Positions 1 through 6,180 of a DNA stretch of 11,453 nucleotides are shown piece by piece. Numbering within the stretch: position 1 is the stretch's first letter; each line of letters starts with the position of its first letter. Origin of the DNA: JBBSGC01 sp038254525 (GTDB lineage: Bacteria > Actinomycetota > Actinomycetes > Propionibacteriales > Nocardioidaceae); contig JBBSGC010000062.1 of the NCBI GenBank assembly GCA_038254525.1, positions 1 to 11,453 on the forward strand. Reading direction: 5' to 3'. A model generated the notes under the pieces. It made no database searches. It saw only the letters and a program-made list of their open reading frames with translations, and was not told the DNA's origin. Both the position numbers and the translations under genes were made by a program.

Positions 1-1
1 C

Positions 2-118
2 GCCTGGAACGACCGCTGCCAGCCCTTCACCTGGACCAAGGACGCCGACACCATCCTCGCCAAGGCGGTTCATCCAAAGCAGCGCAAGACACAAGACGCG
101 TCAGTTACACGACACTAG
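2..118 (+). CDS. IS630-family transposase, C-terminal end (partial)
   Basis: The frame opening at base 2 reads 38 residues to a TAG stop: it begins AWNDRCQPFTWTKDAD, continues with ILAKA, and ends TRH. The pattern 'WND+C.PF.WTK.AD.IL.KA' followed by a short basic tail ending in TRH is the typical C-terminus of IS630/DDE_3 transposases; this is recognition from family knowledge, not a search. The DDE catalytic residues lie upstream of the window, so activity cannot be judged. The visible C-terminus looks full length and undamaged. The next gene is on the opposite strand and ends 135 bp away, so the element lies downstream of the caiB-like gene. Confidence 0.75.
   Translation, partial: AWNDRCQPFTWTKDADTILAKAVHPKQRKTQDASVTRH
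101..118 (+). mobile_element. Probable right terminus of the IS630-like element, at a CTAG motif
   Basis: The last codons and stop of the transposase read GTTACACGACACTAG. IS630-family elements insert at TA, often within CTAG, and duplicate the TA. Here CTAG (115-118) contains the stop codon TAG, so the inverted repeat may be the ACACGACAC-type sequence just before it, with the terminal TA from the target. No second terminus is visible, so the inverted repeat cannot be paired and the boundary is inference. The following 20-30 bases could instead still belong to the element. Confidence 0.35.
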
Positions 119-253
119 CTGCTCGGCGGCCAGTTCGCAGCTTCGGCGGCCTCGCTCGCTCCCACCGCTCCGTCGCCTCGAGATCGCACGCATGTCCGAC
201 GCAAACGGATGTCGTGACGATTTGGTCGCCGGAGCAACCCTGCCGTCTCGAGA
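119..253. other. Non-coding gap between IS end and caiB-like gene
   Basis: No reading frame here has a recognisable product. Two short direct-repeat pairs are visible. TCGGCGGCC occurs at 123-131 and 143-151. CGNCTCGAGATC occurs at 174-185 and 244-255, 70 bp apart, the second copy overlapping the stop codon of the minus-strand gene. No strong terminator hairpin was found downstream of that gene. The gap is probably a mix of 3' untranslated sequence and insertion-junction sequence. Confidence 0.5.
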
Positions 254-1426
254 TCACTCGTCGGTGTCCAGCCAACGCCGGATCGACGCGTCGTGCTCCC
301 CGAGGGTCGGCGGCGCCAGGTGGGTCTCTCGGCCACCGGCATAGGCGTTGTCGTCGAACCGCAGGACCGGCCCCGGCAACTGCAGCCGCCCCTGCGTCGT
401 GTGCTCCACCTCGATCAGCAGGCCCTGCGAGCGGGTCTGGTCCCAGGCGTACACGTCGTCGATCGTGCGGACCTTGCCGGCCGGGACGCCGGCCTCGTCA
501 AGCAGGGCCAGCCAATGCTCGGCCGGAGCGGTGGCGAAACGGTCCTCGATGACGGCGATCAGCTCGTTGCGGTGCGCCACCCGGTCGGTGTTGGTGGCGA
601 ACCGGTCGTCCTCCGGGTCGATGTCCAGTGCACCCGCCAGGCGCCGCCACAGCGCGGGCGAGCCGCACGACAGCTGTACCGGCGCGGTCGAGGTGTGGAA
701 CAACCCGTACGGCGCGATCGCCGGGTGGTGCGCCCCGGACATGCCGGGCACCTCGCCGGCCACCGTCCACCGCGTGCCCTGGAACGCATGCACGCCGACC
801 ATCGCGGCCAGCAGTGACGTCCGCACCACGCGCCCGAGGCCGGTGCGTTCCCGCTCGTAGAGGGCGGCAACCACGCCGTAGGCGCCGTTCATCCCGGCCA
901 GCAGGTCAGCGATCGGCATGCCCACCTTGGTCGGCTCGTCCGGGGAGCTGCCGGTGATCGACATCAACCCACCCTCACCCTGCAGGATCTGGTCGTAGCC
1001 CGGCCGGTGCGCCTGCGGCCCGTCGTGGCCGAACCCCGTGATCGACAGCACGACGAGTCGCGGGTTGAGCTCGTGCAGGCGGTCCACCGGGAAGCCGAGC
1101 CGGTCCAGCACACCGACCCGGAAGTTCTCGACCAGCACGTCGGCGCGCTCGACCAGCCGGGCCAGCACCTCCTTGTCGGCGTCGTCCTTCAGGTCGAGGA
1201 CTATCGACTCCTTGTTGCGGTTGGCCGCGAAGAAGTACGTGGACTCCCGCTGCTCGCCCTCGCCGAGGAACGGTGGGCCCCATCCGCGGCTGTCGTCGCC
1301 GGCCGGGCTCTCCACCTTGATCACCCGCGCACCGAGGTCGCCGAGCATCATCGCGGCGTGCGGCCCGGCGAGCGCCCGGGTCAGGTCGAGCACGAGGATG
1401 TCGTGCAGCGGTCCGGGGGAACCCAT
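254..1426 (-). CDS. CaiB/BaiF family CoA-transferase (class III)
   Basis: This gene encodes a 390-residue cytosolic enzyme of the class III CoA-transferase family, which moves CoA between carboxylic acids through an aspartyl-CoA intermediate. Family signatures in order are an N-terminal 'ILVLDLTRALAGP', 'DLGARVIKVE', 'NRNKESIVLDLK' near residue 70, 'LVENFRVGVLDRLG' near 100, 'GYDQILQGEGGLMSITG' near 145, and 'GMPIADLLAG' with the presumed catalytic Asp at about residue 174. Length is normal for the family. The substrate cannot be read from sequence; candidates are acyl-CoA/succinyl-CoA transfer or alpha-methylacyl-CoA racemase-like chemistry. I chose ATG at 1426 because TACCGT lies 7 nt upstream and no Shine-Dalgarno is visible, as expected for a leaderless message. 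A GTG at 1435 in frame would add three residues. The gene is divergent from grpB with a 63-bp gap. Confidence 0.9.
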   Translation of the reverse strand: MGSPGPLHDILVLDLTRALAGPHAAMMLGDLGARVIKVESPAGDDSRGWGPPFLGEGEQRESTYFFAANRNKESIVLDLKDDADKEVLARLVERADVLVENFRVGVLDRLGFPVDRLHELNPRLVVLSITGFGHDGPQAHRPGYDQILQGEGGLMSITGSSPDEPTKVGMPIADLLAGMNGAYGVVAALYERERTGLGRVVRTSLLAAMVGVHAFQGTRWTVAGEVPGMSGAHHPAIAPYGLFHTSTAPVQLSCGSPALWRRLAGALDIDPEDDRFATNTDRVAHRNELIAVIEDRFATAPAEHWLALLDEAGVPAGKVRTIDDVYAWDQTRSQGLLIEVEHTTQGRLQLPGPVLRFDDNAYAGGRETHLAPPTLGEHDASIRRWLDTDE

Positions 1427-1433
1427 GAGAGGC

Positions 1434-1439
1434 ACGGTA
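1434..1439 (-). promoter_or_regulatory. Putative -10 box of the caiB-like gene (leaderless)
   Basis: On the minus strand TACCGT fits the TANNNT -10 pattern of actinobacterial housekeeping promoters. It ends 7 nt before the ATG at 1426, which would make that A the approximate transcription start. No clear -35 box was found. Confidence 0.4.
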
Positions 1440-1489
1440 GCGAGCCCGCACCGTCACCAGCCCGACGTGGGTGCTGCGATGCTGCCCGC

Positions 1490-2110
1490 GTGCCCTTCCC
1501 CGACGAGCTGCGGCCGGTGCGCGTGGTCGACTATCGCCCGACCTGGCCGCACGAGTACGCACTGCTCGCCCATCGGCTCTGGCCGGCGGTCGCGGGACTC
1601 GCCACGGCGATCGACCACGTCGGCTCGACGTCGGTGCCCGGGCTCGCCGCGAAGGACACCATCGACATCCAGATCCGGGTGCGCGTCCTCGACGCAAACG
1701 CGATCGAGGAGTCCCTCAGCCGCTCGTGCGGCGTCCGGCGGCGGTCTGAGCCGTGGAACACCGAGGAGGTCGCCGGCGGACGCCCGTCTCCGAAGCTGGT
1801 TTTCGCCCCCCCGGCCGGAGAGCGTTCTGCGAATGTCCACGTGCGGCTGCACGGTGGAGCGGCGGCCCGGACCGCTCTGCTGTTCCGCGACTACCTGCGG
1901 GCTGTGCCCTCGCAGCGCGACGACTGGGGGCGGTTCAAGCAGCGCCTGTGCCGAGACGTCGACGACCTGGCCGCCTATGGGCAGGTCAAGGGCCCTGCCT
2001 GGGCCATTCTCATGCGGGCCGCCGAGGCGTGGGCCGACGCGGTTGGCTGGGCGCCGGGCGAGGACCCGCCGGAGCGGACCGTCAGCGACCGAGCTTGGCG
2101 ACCCGGGTGA
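1490..2110 (+). CDS. GrpB family (UPF0157) nucleotidyltransferase-fold protein
   Basis: The product is 206 residues of the GrpB/UPF0157 family, which has a nucleotidyltransferase-like fold and no firmly established reaction. The hallmark block at residues 41-62, IDHVGSTSVPGLAAKDTIDI, carries the G-S signature and the conserved acidic residue (D59). The N-terminal 'VRVVDYRPTWPHEY' and the C-terminal 'FRDYLRAVP...KQRL' region are also typical. In many actinobacteria the same domain is fused to dephospho-CoA kinase CoaE; here it stands alone. GTG at 1490 is the natural start: no SD precedes it, but GATGCT, a weak -10-like hexamer, lies 6 nt upstream, so the message may be leaderless. Its last 29 bp overlap the 3' end of the convergent SDR gene. 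Confidence 0.85.
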   Translation: MPFPDELRPVRVVDYRPTWPHEYALLAHRLWPAVAGLATAIDHVGSTSVPGLAAKDTIDIQIRVRVLDANAIEESLSRSCGVRRRSEPWNTEEVAGGRPSPKLVFAPPAGERSANVHVRLHGGAAARTALLFRDYLRAVPSQRDDWGRFKQRLCRDVDDLAAYGQVKGPAWAILMRAAEAWADAVGWAPGEDPPERTVSDRAWRPG

Positions 2111-2864
2111 CGAGCCCGGCCGGCGCGTGGCGCGCTGCTGCGGCCAGCACCTGGTAGCGCACCGAGGGGATCGACACGGCCACCCCGCGATCGAGGTCGA
2201 GCAACGCGTCGCGGACCAGCGCGTCGGCGTCGAGCCACATCCACCCCGGGATGTTGTCGATGCGGGCCGCCATCCGAGCGTGGAACTCCGTACGGACCAG
2301 GCCCGGGCACAGCGCCATCACCTTGACGCCCTTCGCGGCGTACTCGACGTGCGCCCACCGACTGAAGCTGATCAGCCAGGCCTTGTGCGCGCCGTAGGTG
2401 CCCCGGGGCATGAAACCGGCGACGCTGGCGACATTGACCACCGCGCCACTGCCCCGCCGCGACATGGCGCCCAGCGCTGCATGGCACAGCTGCATGGGCG
2501 CGCGCACGAGCACGTCGAGAACGGCTTCCTCGTCGGCGATGTCGTTGTCACCGAACGCCCCACGCAGCGCGTAACCGGCGTTGTTGACCAGCAGGCCGAC
2601 CGGCCGGTCCTCGTCACGCAGCACCTGCGACACCTTCGCCCTGCCTGCAGCGGTGACCAGATCGGCGGCGAGCACGTCAACGGCCACCCTGGAGTCCTGC
2701 CGCAGCTGCGCGGCGACCCGGGTCAGCCGCTCCTCGTCGCGCGCCACCAGCACGAGGTCGTGCCCCCGTCGGGCCAGCTCGACGGCGAACGCGTGACCGA
2801 CCCCGGCCGTGGCACCGGTGACGAGTGCGGCCACGGGTGCTGTGGCAGGTCCGATATCCCGCAT
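2082..2864 (-). CDS. SDR family NAD(P)-dependent oxidoreductase
   Basis: A 260-residue classical short-chain dehydrogenase/reductase. The Rossmann dinucleotide motif TGATAGVG is at residues 16-23, with R42 after the second strand suggesting NADP(H) preference. The D68 acidic contact, NNAG at 94-97, the catalytic S147 (in NVASVAG), Y157 and K161 of the YxxxK motif (YGAHK), and the PG turn at 187-188 followed by T192 are all present, so the enzyme should be active. It resembles the DltE/COG0300 group; the substrate is unknown. ATG at 2864 gives a standard N-terminus. AATGCT lies 6 nt upstream as a weak -10-like element and no SD is seen. The gene is divergent from the L,D-transpeptidase across 118 bp and converges on grpB with a 29-bp overlap. 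Confidence 0.92.
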   Translation of the reverse strand: MRDIGPATAPVAALVTGATAGVGHAFAVELARRGHDLVLVARDEERLTRVAAQLRQDSRVAVDVLAADLVTAAGRAKVSQVLRDEDRPVGLLVNNAGYALRGAFGDNDIADEEAVLDVLVRAPMQLCHAALGAMSRRGSGAVVNVASVAGFMPRGTYGAHKAWLISFSRWAHVEYAAKGVKVMALCPGLVRTEFHARMAARIDNIPGWMWLDADALVRDALLDLDRGVAVSIPSVRYQVLAAAARHAPAGLVTRVAKLGR

Positions 2865-2906
2865 CGGGCCAGCATTCCCGCCACGCTGCACCCGTCCAAA
2901 TCGGCG

Positions 2907-2939
2907 GGCTGCCTCATCGAGCGAAACGCCGGGGCAGCC
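2907..2939. promoter_or_regulatory. Inverted repeat in the SDR/L,D-transpeptidase divergent gap
   Basis: GGCTGCC (2907-2913) and GGCAGCC (2933-2939) are perfect 7-nt inverted repeats with 19 nt between them. They lie between two divergent starts and upstream of the -10 box at 2970. Such a dyad could be a regulator site, but in DNA this GC-rich it could also be chance. Confidence 0.2.
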
Positions 2940-2969
2940 GAGCTCCACGGTCCGCCGGCCGCCGGTCCT

Positions 2970-2975
2970 TAGGCT
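2970..2975 (+). promoter_or_regulatory. Putative -10 box of the L,D-transpeptidase (leaderless)
   Basis: TAGGCT matches TANNNT and is followed by 7 nt and then the GTG at 2983. There is no Shine-Dalgarno, so transcription probably starts at or next to the start codon. No good -35 hexamer is visible. Confidence 0.45.
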
Positions 2976-2982
2976 GACGACC

Positions 2983-3663
2983 GTGATGCCGTCGCCTGCA
3001 GTTCGCACGAGCCCAGGCAGCGGCACGCGCCCCCGGTACGTCCGGATCCTGCTGCTTGTTGCGTCGGTGTGCATCACGACCGCGACCGCCGCGGCGGCCA
3101 CTGGGATGCTGCCATCCGGCGGCGACCTCAGCCCGGCCGTCGCCCAGACCCAGCCACCGGCCGGCGACGCGACGACGTCACCCAACCGGGTTCCGCGAAA
3201 GACCGCCCCGCCGCCGGGCACCGCGGCCGAGCCGGCAACCGGCTCCGGCGACCCCAGGACGGCACCTCCGGGATCGGGCTCCGGCCGCCGGGTGGTCTAC
3301 GACATGTCCGACCAACGCGTGTGGCTGGTCAACGCCGACGAGTCGGTGCGAAGCAGCTACCTGGTGTCCGGCAGCCGCACCGACAACGTGTCCGCGGGGA
3401 CCTACCAGGTCTATTCGCACTCGCTGCACGCCGTCGCCTTCGACGGCAGAAGCACGATGGACTACATGGTCCGGTTCACCACCGGCCGGTCTTCCCCGAT
3501 CGGTTTCCACGACATCCCGGTCGACCGCGCCGGCCATCCGCTCCAGCGGGTCGAGGAGCTGGGCAGCCCCCGCTCGCACGGCTGCATCAGGCAACGCACC
3601 GCCGACGCCCGGCGGTTGTGGCGCTTCGCCCCGGTCGGCACCACGGTCGTCGTGCTCGACTGA
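2983..3663 (+). CDS. L,D-transpeptidase (YkuD domain), exported
   Basis: A 226-residue cell-wall enzyme expected to form 3-3 peptidoglycan cross-links or attach proteins outside the membrane. The N-terminus has a basic stretch (RPRYVR) followed by a hydrophobic segment of about 20 residues (ILLLVASVC... to residue ~40), a signal peptide or membrane anchor without a convincing lipobox. Residues ~45-100 are a Pro/Ala/Gly/Thr-rich linker. The YkuD domain fills the rest: VVYDMSDQRVWLVN start, H175 in GFHDIP, and the catalytic SHGC with H198 and C200 (numbered from the ATG at 2986), followed by IRQ. The Ig-like domains found in mycobacterial Ldt proteins are absent, so this is a short form. GTG 2983 is preferred on promoter spacing; ATG 2986 is the next codon. 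Confidence 0.9.
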   Translation: MMPSPAVRTSPGSGTRPRYVRILLLVASVCITTATAAAATGMLPSGGDLSPAVAQTQPPAGDATTSPNRVPRKTAPPPGTAAEPATGSGDPRTAPPGSGSGRRVVYDMSDQRVWLVNADESVRSSYLVSGSRTDNVSAGTYQVYSHSLHAVAFDGRSTMDYMVRFTTGRSSPIGFHDIPVDRAGHPLQRVEELGSPRSHGCIRQRTADARRLWRFAPVGTTVVVLD

Positions 3664-3674
3664 GCCGGGCTCAG
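3660..3674. terminator. Short hairpin containing both convergent stop codons
   Basis: CTGAGC-CGG-GCTCAG is a perfect 6-bp stem with a 3-nt loop. The TGA of the L,D-transpeptidase (3661-3663) and the TCA (minus-strand TGA, 3671-3673) of the helicase sit on opposite arms. No T-tract follows on either strand, so any terminator activity would be weak. Confidence 0.3.
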
Positions 3675-5149
3675 CCCGTTGTGGTCTCCCGCGCGGGGCT
3701 CGGCCCGCCCGGCGAGGCGTCGCCACCGCCAACGCGTCGCCGGCGGCGTCGACGAGGCCGGTCGGCGCGGGGCTGCCCGGCGTCTGCGGTAGCCGCCGAG
3801 TCGGCCGCGGCGGGCGTCTTGCTGGCAGGTCCGGCGTCGGGGCGTGAGGACTCTCCACTCAGCTGGCGACCGCCACGGGTCCGGCTGCGGCTGCGGTCGG
3901 ACCGCTCCCGGGAGCCGGCCGGGCGGCTGGTTTCGGTGCGTGGCTTGTCCTGCACGGGTGCCGCGGGACGCAACCGTCCGGTGGTGCCCGGGGGGATCCC
4001 GATGTCGTGGTACAGGTTCGGCGAGGTCGAGTACGTCTCGACCGGCTCGTCGAAGGGCAGGTCGAGCGCCTTGTTGATGACCTTCCAGCGGGTCAGGTCC
4101 GGCCAGTCGACGAAGGTGACCGCGATGCCGGAGGCGCCGGCTCGGCCGGTTCGTCCCGTGCGGTGCAGGTAGGTCTTCTCGTCGTCGGGGCAGTTGTAGT
4201 TGATGACGTGGCTGACCCCGGTGACGTCGATGCCGCGCGCCGCGACGTCGGTGGCCACCAGCACGTCGATCTTGCCGTCCCGGAAGCGCGCCATCGCCTT
4301 CTCCCGGGCGACCTGGGCCATGTCGCCGTGCAGAGGTGAGGCGGCGAAGCCCCGCTCGGCCAGGTCGTCAGCCACCCGCTGCGCCTCGCGTTTGGTCCGC
4401 GTGAAGATGATGACCCGGCCGCGGTCCTCGGCCTGCAGGACGCGGGCGACGACCTCGGGCTTGTCGAGGTTGTGCGCCTGGTAGATGAACTGTGCCGTGG
4501 TGGGAACCAGCTGCTGCTCGCTCGAGGACTCCGCCCGGATGTTGACCGGGTGGCGCATGTGGGTGCGCGCCAGAGTCACGATCGCTGAGGGCATGGTCGC
4601 CGAGAACAGCATGGTCTGGCGCAGCTCGGGAGTCTTGGCCAGCAGCCGCTCCACGTCGGGCAGGAAGCCGAGGTCGAGCATCTCGTCGGCCTCGTCGAGC
4701 ACCAGTGCCTTGACGTGGCTCAGATCGAGCGCCCGCCGGTTGGCCAGGTCGAGCAGCCGGCCCGGCGTGCCGACGACCACGTCGACCCCGGAGATCAGTG
4801 CGTCGAGCTGCGGCTCGTAGGGAACGCCGCCGTAGACCGTGAGGATCCGCGCTCCGCGTCGCTTGCCGGCGACCACGAAGTCACCGGCCACCTGCAGGGC
4901 GAGCTCTCTGGTGGGGGCGATCACCAGGGCCTGCGGCTTGCCCGGCGCGACCAGCTCCTCGAAGTCGGGGTCGTGCAGGGCGATCGCGCGCTGGAGCACC
5001 GGGATCGCGAACGCCAGGGTCTTCCCGGTCCCGGTCCTCGCCTGGCCGATCATGTCGGTGCCGACCAGAGCGATCGGGAGCGTCAGCTCCTGGATGGGGA
5101 ATGCGTCGGTGATTCCGACGTCGGCGAGCGCGTCGGCGATCTCGGGCAT
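3671..5149 (-). CDS. rhlE: DEAD-box ATP-dependent RNA helicase, RhlE-like
   Basis: The 492 residues from the ATG at 5149 contain every DEAD-box motif: Q motif ending FPIQ (17-20), ARTGTGKT (37-44), PTREL (79-83), TPGR (128-131), DEAD (152-155), SAT (183-185), IIFTRTK (247-253), ATDVAARGID (299-308) and HRTGRTGRAG (329-338). A low-complexity Arg/Ser-rich tail (about 400-492, with an uninterrupted Arg run near 466-472) probably binds RNA. The protein should unwind RNA in mRNA decay, ribosome assembly or cold adaptation. The start is doubtful. The frame continues upstream through TSFADLGV, which holds the aromatic residue normally upstream of the Q motif, to a stop at 5189-5191 with no ATG, GTG or TTG. 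A GTG at 5192 is in another frame. Either a rare start (CTG 5176, ATC 5179 or ATC 5188) or a frameshift is implied. The gene is divergent from the ferritin-like gene. Confidence 0.93.
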   Translation of the reverse strand: MPEIADALADVGITDAFPIQELTLPIALVGTDMIGQARTGTGKTLAFAIPVLQRAIALHDPDFEELVAPGKPQALVIAPTRELALQVAGDFVVAGKRRGARILTVYGGVPYEPQLDALISGVDVVVGTPGRLLDLANRRALDLSHVKALVLDEADEMLDLGFLPDVERLLAKTPELRQTMLFSATMPSAIVTLARTHMRHPVNIRAESSSEQQLVPTTAQFIYQAHNLDKPEVVARVLQAEDRGRVIIFTRTKREAQRVADDLAERGFAASPLHGDMAQVAREKAMARFRDGKIDVLVATDVAARGIDVTGVSHVINYNCPDDEKTYLHRTGRTGRAGASGIAVTFVDWPDLTRWKVINKALDLPFDEPVETYSTSPNLYHDIGIPPGTTGRLRPAAPVQDKPRTETSRPAGSRERSDRSRSRTRGGRQLSGESSRPDAGPASKTPAAADSAATADAGQPRADRPRRRRRRRVGGGDASPGGPSPARETTTG

Positions 5150-5211
5150 GACGCCGAGATCAGCAAAGCTGGTCAGGATCTTCTCGATTCACCAGGGTTC
5201 AGATGCGGGCC

Positions 5212-5217
5212 AGTCTA
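5212..5217 (-). promoter_or_regulatory. Putative -10 box of the helicase gene
   Basis: TAGACT on the minus strand fits TANNNT and predicts a transcription start near 5204-5205. That leaves about 12 nt before the out-of-frame GTG at 5192 and about 55 nt before the ATG at 5149. This placement supports translation starting upstream of 5149. Confidence 0.4.
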
Positions 5218-5393
5218 TCGGCGTACGCCGCGCCCCCGGGTGCACGGCCGCCGGCGTTCGCCGACTTCGGGTCCCGCCCCAGACTCCGCTGACCGATCTC
5301 GTGACCTGCGGGTCGCCCCGGCGGCCACGACGTCGCGGCATGCCGTTGGTGTGCCGCGCCTGCGGGCAACGTGAGGCGGTGCTGTTGGCTCGC

Positions 5394-5399
5394 TACGCT
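5394..5399 (+). promoter_or_regulatory. Putative -10 box of the ferritin-like gene (leaderless)
   Basis: TACGCT matches TANNNT and lies exactly 6 nt before the ATG at 5406. GTGAGG at 5371-5376, 17 nt upstream, is a weak -35 candidate. No Shine-Dalgarno is present, so the message is probably leaderless. Confidence 0.5.
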
Positions 5400-5405
5400 G
5401 CGGCC

Positions 5406-6098
5406 ATGGCGAACCCGACATTTTCCCTCGCCTCCCAGGACCCGGCGTACCGGGCTGGTGTCGTCGACCTTCTGGGCGCACTTGCCTACGGCGAGCTCAC
5501 CGCCTTCGAGCGGCTCGCCGAGGACGCCAAGATGGCGCCCAACACCCGCGACAAGGCGGCCCTGGCTGCTATGGCGGCGGGGGAGTTTGGCCACTTCGAG
5601 GCACTGCGCGAGCGGCTGGACGGCCTGGGCGTCGATGTCGACGAGGCGATGGCGCCGTTCCGGGTGGCGGTGGACAGCTTCCACGCCCTGACGGCGCCGG
5701 CGGACTGGTTGGAGGGCCTGATCAAGGCCTACGTGGGCGACGGCCTGGCCAACGACTTCTATCGCGAGGTGGCCGCCTACGTCGATACCGACACCGGCGA
5801 GCTGATCCTGGCCACGCTTGCGGACTCAGGCTCCAGCGAGTTCGTCGTCGACCGGGTCCGCGCGGCCATCGCTGCGGACTCGAGGGTCGGTGGCCGGCTG
5901 GCGCTTTGGGGGCGGCGGCTGGTCGGCGAGGCGCTCAGCCAGGCGCAGATGGTGGTGGCGAAGCGCGAGAGCCTCTCTGCCCTGCTGGCCGGCGGTGTGG
6001 ACCGCCCCGGGATGGATCTCGCGGCGACCTCCCGGATGTTCGCCCGGGTCACCGAGAACCACGCGAACCGGATGGCCAGTCTCGGCCTGTCGGCGTGA
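5406..6098 (+). CDS. Ferritin-like fold protein (MiaE-like / actinobacterial ferritin-like family)
   Basis: A 230-residue, largely helical cytosolic protein. It matches the actinobacterial 'ferritin-like fold-containing protein' family commonly found beside the RhlE-like helicase (in mycobacteria Rv3210c beside Rv3211, from memory). The four-helix pattern is visible: E30 in the first helix (GELTAFERL), E60xxH63 in the second (AGEFGHFEAL), acidic residues D112/D117/E121 in the third (GDGLANDFYREV), and E145 in the fourth (SSEFVVDRV). The second ExxH expected of a diiron site is incomplete: V148 occupies the His position. It may bind one or two irons by other ligands, or none. Hydroxylase activity on tRNA should not be assumed. 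ATG at 5406 fits the -10 spacing. An in-frame ATG at 5340 would translate through the promoter and is unlikely. Confidence 0.85.
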   Translation: MANPTFSLASQDPAYRAGVVDLLGALAYGELTAFERLAEDAKMAPNTRDKAALAAMAAGEFGHFEALRERLDGLGVDVDEAMAPFRVAVDSFHALTAPADWLEGLIKAYVGDGLANDFYREVAAYVDTDTGELILATLADSGSSEFVVDRVRAAIAADSRVGGRLALWGRRLVGEALSQAQMVVAKRESLSALLAGGVDRPGMDLAATSRMFARVTENHANRMASLGLSA

Positions 6099-6113
6099 GC
6101 TGGCCAGGTACGC

Positions 6114-6145
6114 ACGACGGCCCCGGCAGTAGCCGGGGCCGTCGT
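6114..6145. terminator. Strong bidirectional hairpin terminator
   Basis: A perfect 14-bp GC-rich stem (left arm 6114-6127, right arm 6132-6145) closes on the loop AGTA. It lies 15 nt after the stop of the ferritin-like gene and 35 nt beyond the stop of the convergent glsB-like gene, so it can serve both. There is no long T-tract, which is usual for actinobacterial terminators. An 11-nt imperfect tandem repeat (6161-6171, 6172-6182) follows it. Confidence 0.85.
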
Positions 6146-6180
6146 CGTGGCCGGATGGTCGGCGCTCAGGCGGCGCTCAG

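Noticed and set aside
1007..1489. Long open + strand frame upstream of grpB, apparently extending it by 161 residues.
   Set aside because: It is the antisense of the caiB-like gene. The GrpB family N-terminus begins right after GTG 1490.
2865..3221. N-terminal extension of the SDR up to a start near 3221.
   Set aside because: It covers the complement of the L,D-transpeptidase start and promoter. SDR homology begins about a dozen residues after ATG 2864.
5340..5405. In-frame ATG at 5340 extending the ferritin-like protein by 22 residues, including a CxxC (VCRAC).
   Set aside because: The extension translates straight through a well-placed TACGCT -10 box and the residues look like promoter DNA (RYAAAM). 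The family start matches ATG 5406.
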